NCBI RefSeq assembly: GCF_030547185.1
Contig: NZ_JAUOQR010000019.1
Span: forward strand, 1 to 36,353
Reading direction: 5' to 3'
DNA length: 36,353 nucleotides
Origin: Neptuniibacter sp. 1_MG-2023
GTDB taxonomy: Bacteria > Pseudomonadota > Gammaproteobacteria > Pseudomonadales > Balneatricaceae
A program made the position numbers and the translations under genes. The notes under the pieces are model-generated. The model had not been told where the DNA came from. It was given only the letters and a program-made list of their open reading frames with translations, and did not search any database. Of this stretch, positions 36,353 to 36,353 are shown piece by piece; the stretch's first letter is position 1; each line of letters opens with the position of its first letter.

Positions 36353-36353
36353 A

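Overview
The window reads as chromosomal DNA of a heterotrophic marine gammaproteobacterium, most likely an Oceanospirillales-type lineage (Neptunomonas, Amphritea and Marinobacterium are the kind of relatives I have in mind). This rests on gene content and moderate GC only; no marker gene here fixes the taxon. The dominant theme is aerobic fatty-acid and acyl-CoA oxidation plus envelope lipid handling.

Layout. 1-1589 is accessory: the 3' end (domains V and VI) of a group II intron, an A+T-rich DUF2971 gene abutting it, and two direct copies of a REP-like 23-bp repeat in a gene-poor stretch. 1590-3990 carries a membrane-anchored endonuclease/exonuclease/phosphatase-fold protein and a DUF2254 membrane protein. 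After a 730-bp gap, 4721-9831 is an etfB-etfA-fadB-fadA run ending at a strong terminator, convergent with pilU. 11178-13719 (minus) holds a YkgJ-type cysteine-cluster protein, a small exported protein, an alpha/beta hydrolase and a TetR regulator. Divergent from the TetR gene are a dienoyl-CoA isomerase-like crotonase and fadH (13857-16759), the auxiliary steps for unsaturated fatty acids. Two matched perfect palindromes in the shared promoter region are the likely TetR operators.

16802-23015 (minus) holds an HD-GYP protein, a Gln-rich protein of unknown function and pqiABC. A 500-bp gap rich in inverted repeats precedes a membrane GGDEF-EAL protein (plus). Next come a peroxiredoxin-glutaredoxin fusion with a perfect OxyR-type half-site upstream, a convergent cvfB-like gene, and a DUF1302-DUF1329 pair (minus) divergent from an AraC-family regulator. 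The plus strand continues with a long-form acyl-CoA dehydrogenase and ETF:ubiquinone oxidoreductase, and ends with tRNA-Ser(TGA) and tRNA-Asn(GTT).

Working together: acyl-CoA dehydrogenase passes electrons to ETF (etfBA), then to ETF-QO and the quinone pool. FadB and FadA complete the beta-oxidation cycle, and the dienoyl-CoA isomerase and FadH feed in unsaturated chains. DUF1302/DUF1329 and PqiABC are envelope proteins of families linked to hydrophobic compounds or lipid transport. I found no CRISPR array, no prophage and no clearly undescribed multi-gene system. The most notable signals are the TetR twin operators over a polyunsaturated-fatty-acid locus, the intron boundary at a stop codon, the OxyR-like site, and several unexplained dyads.
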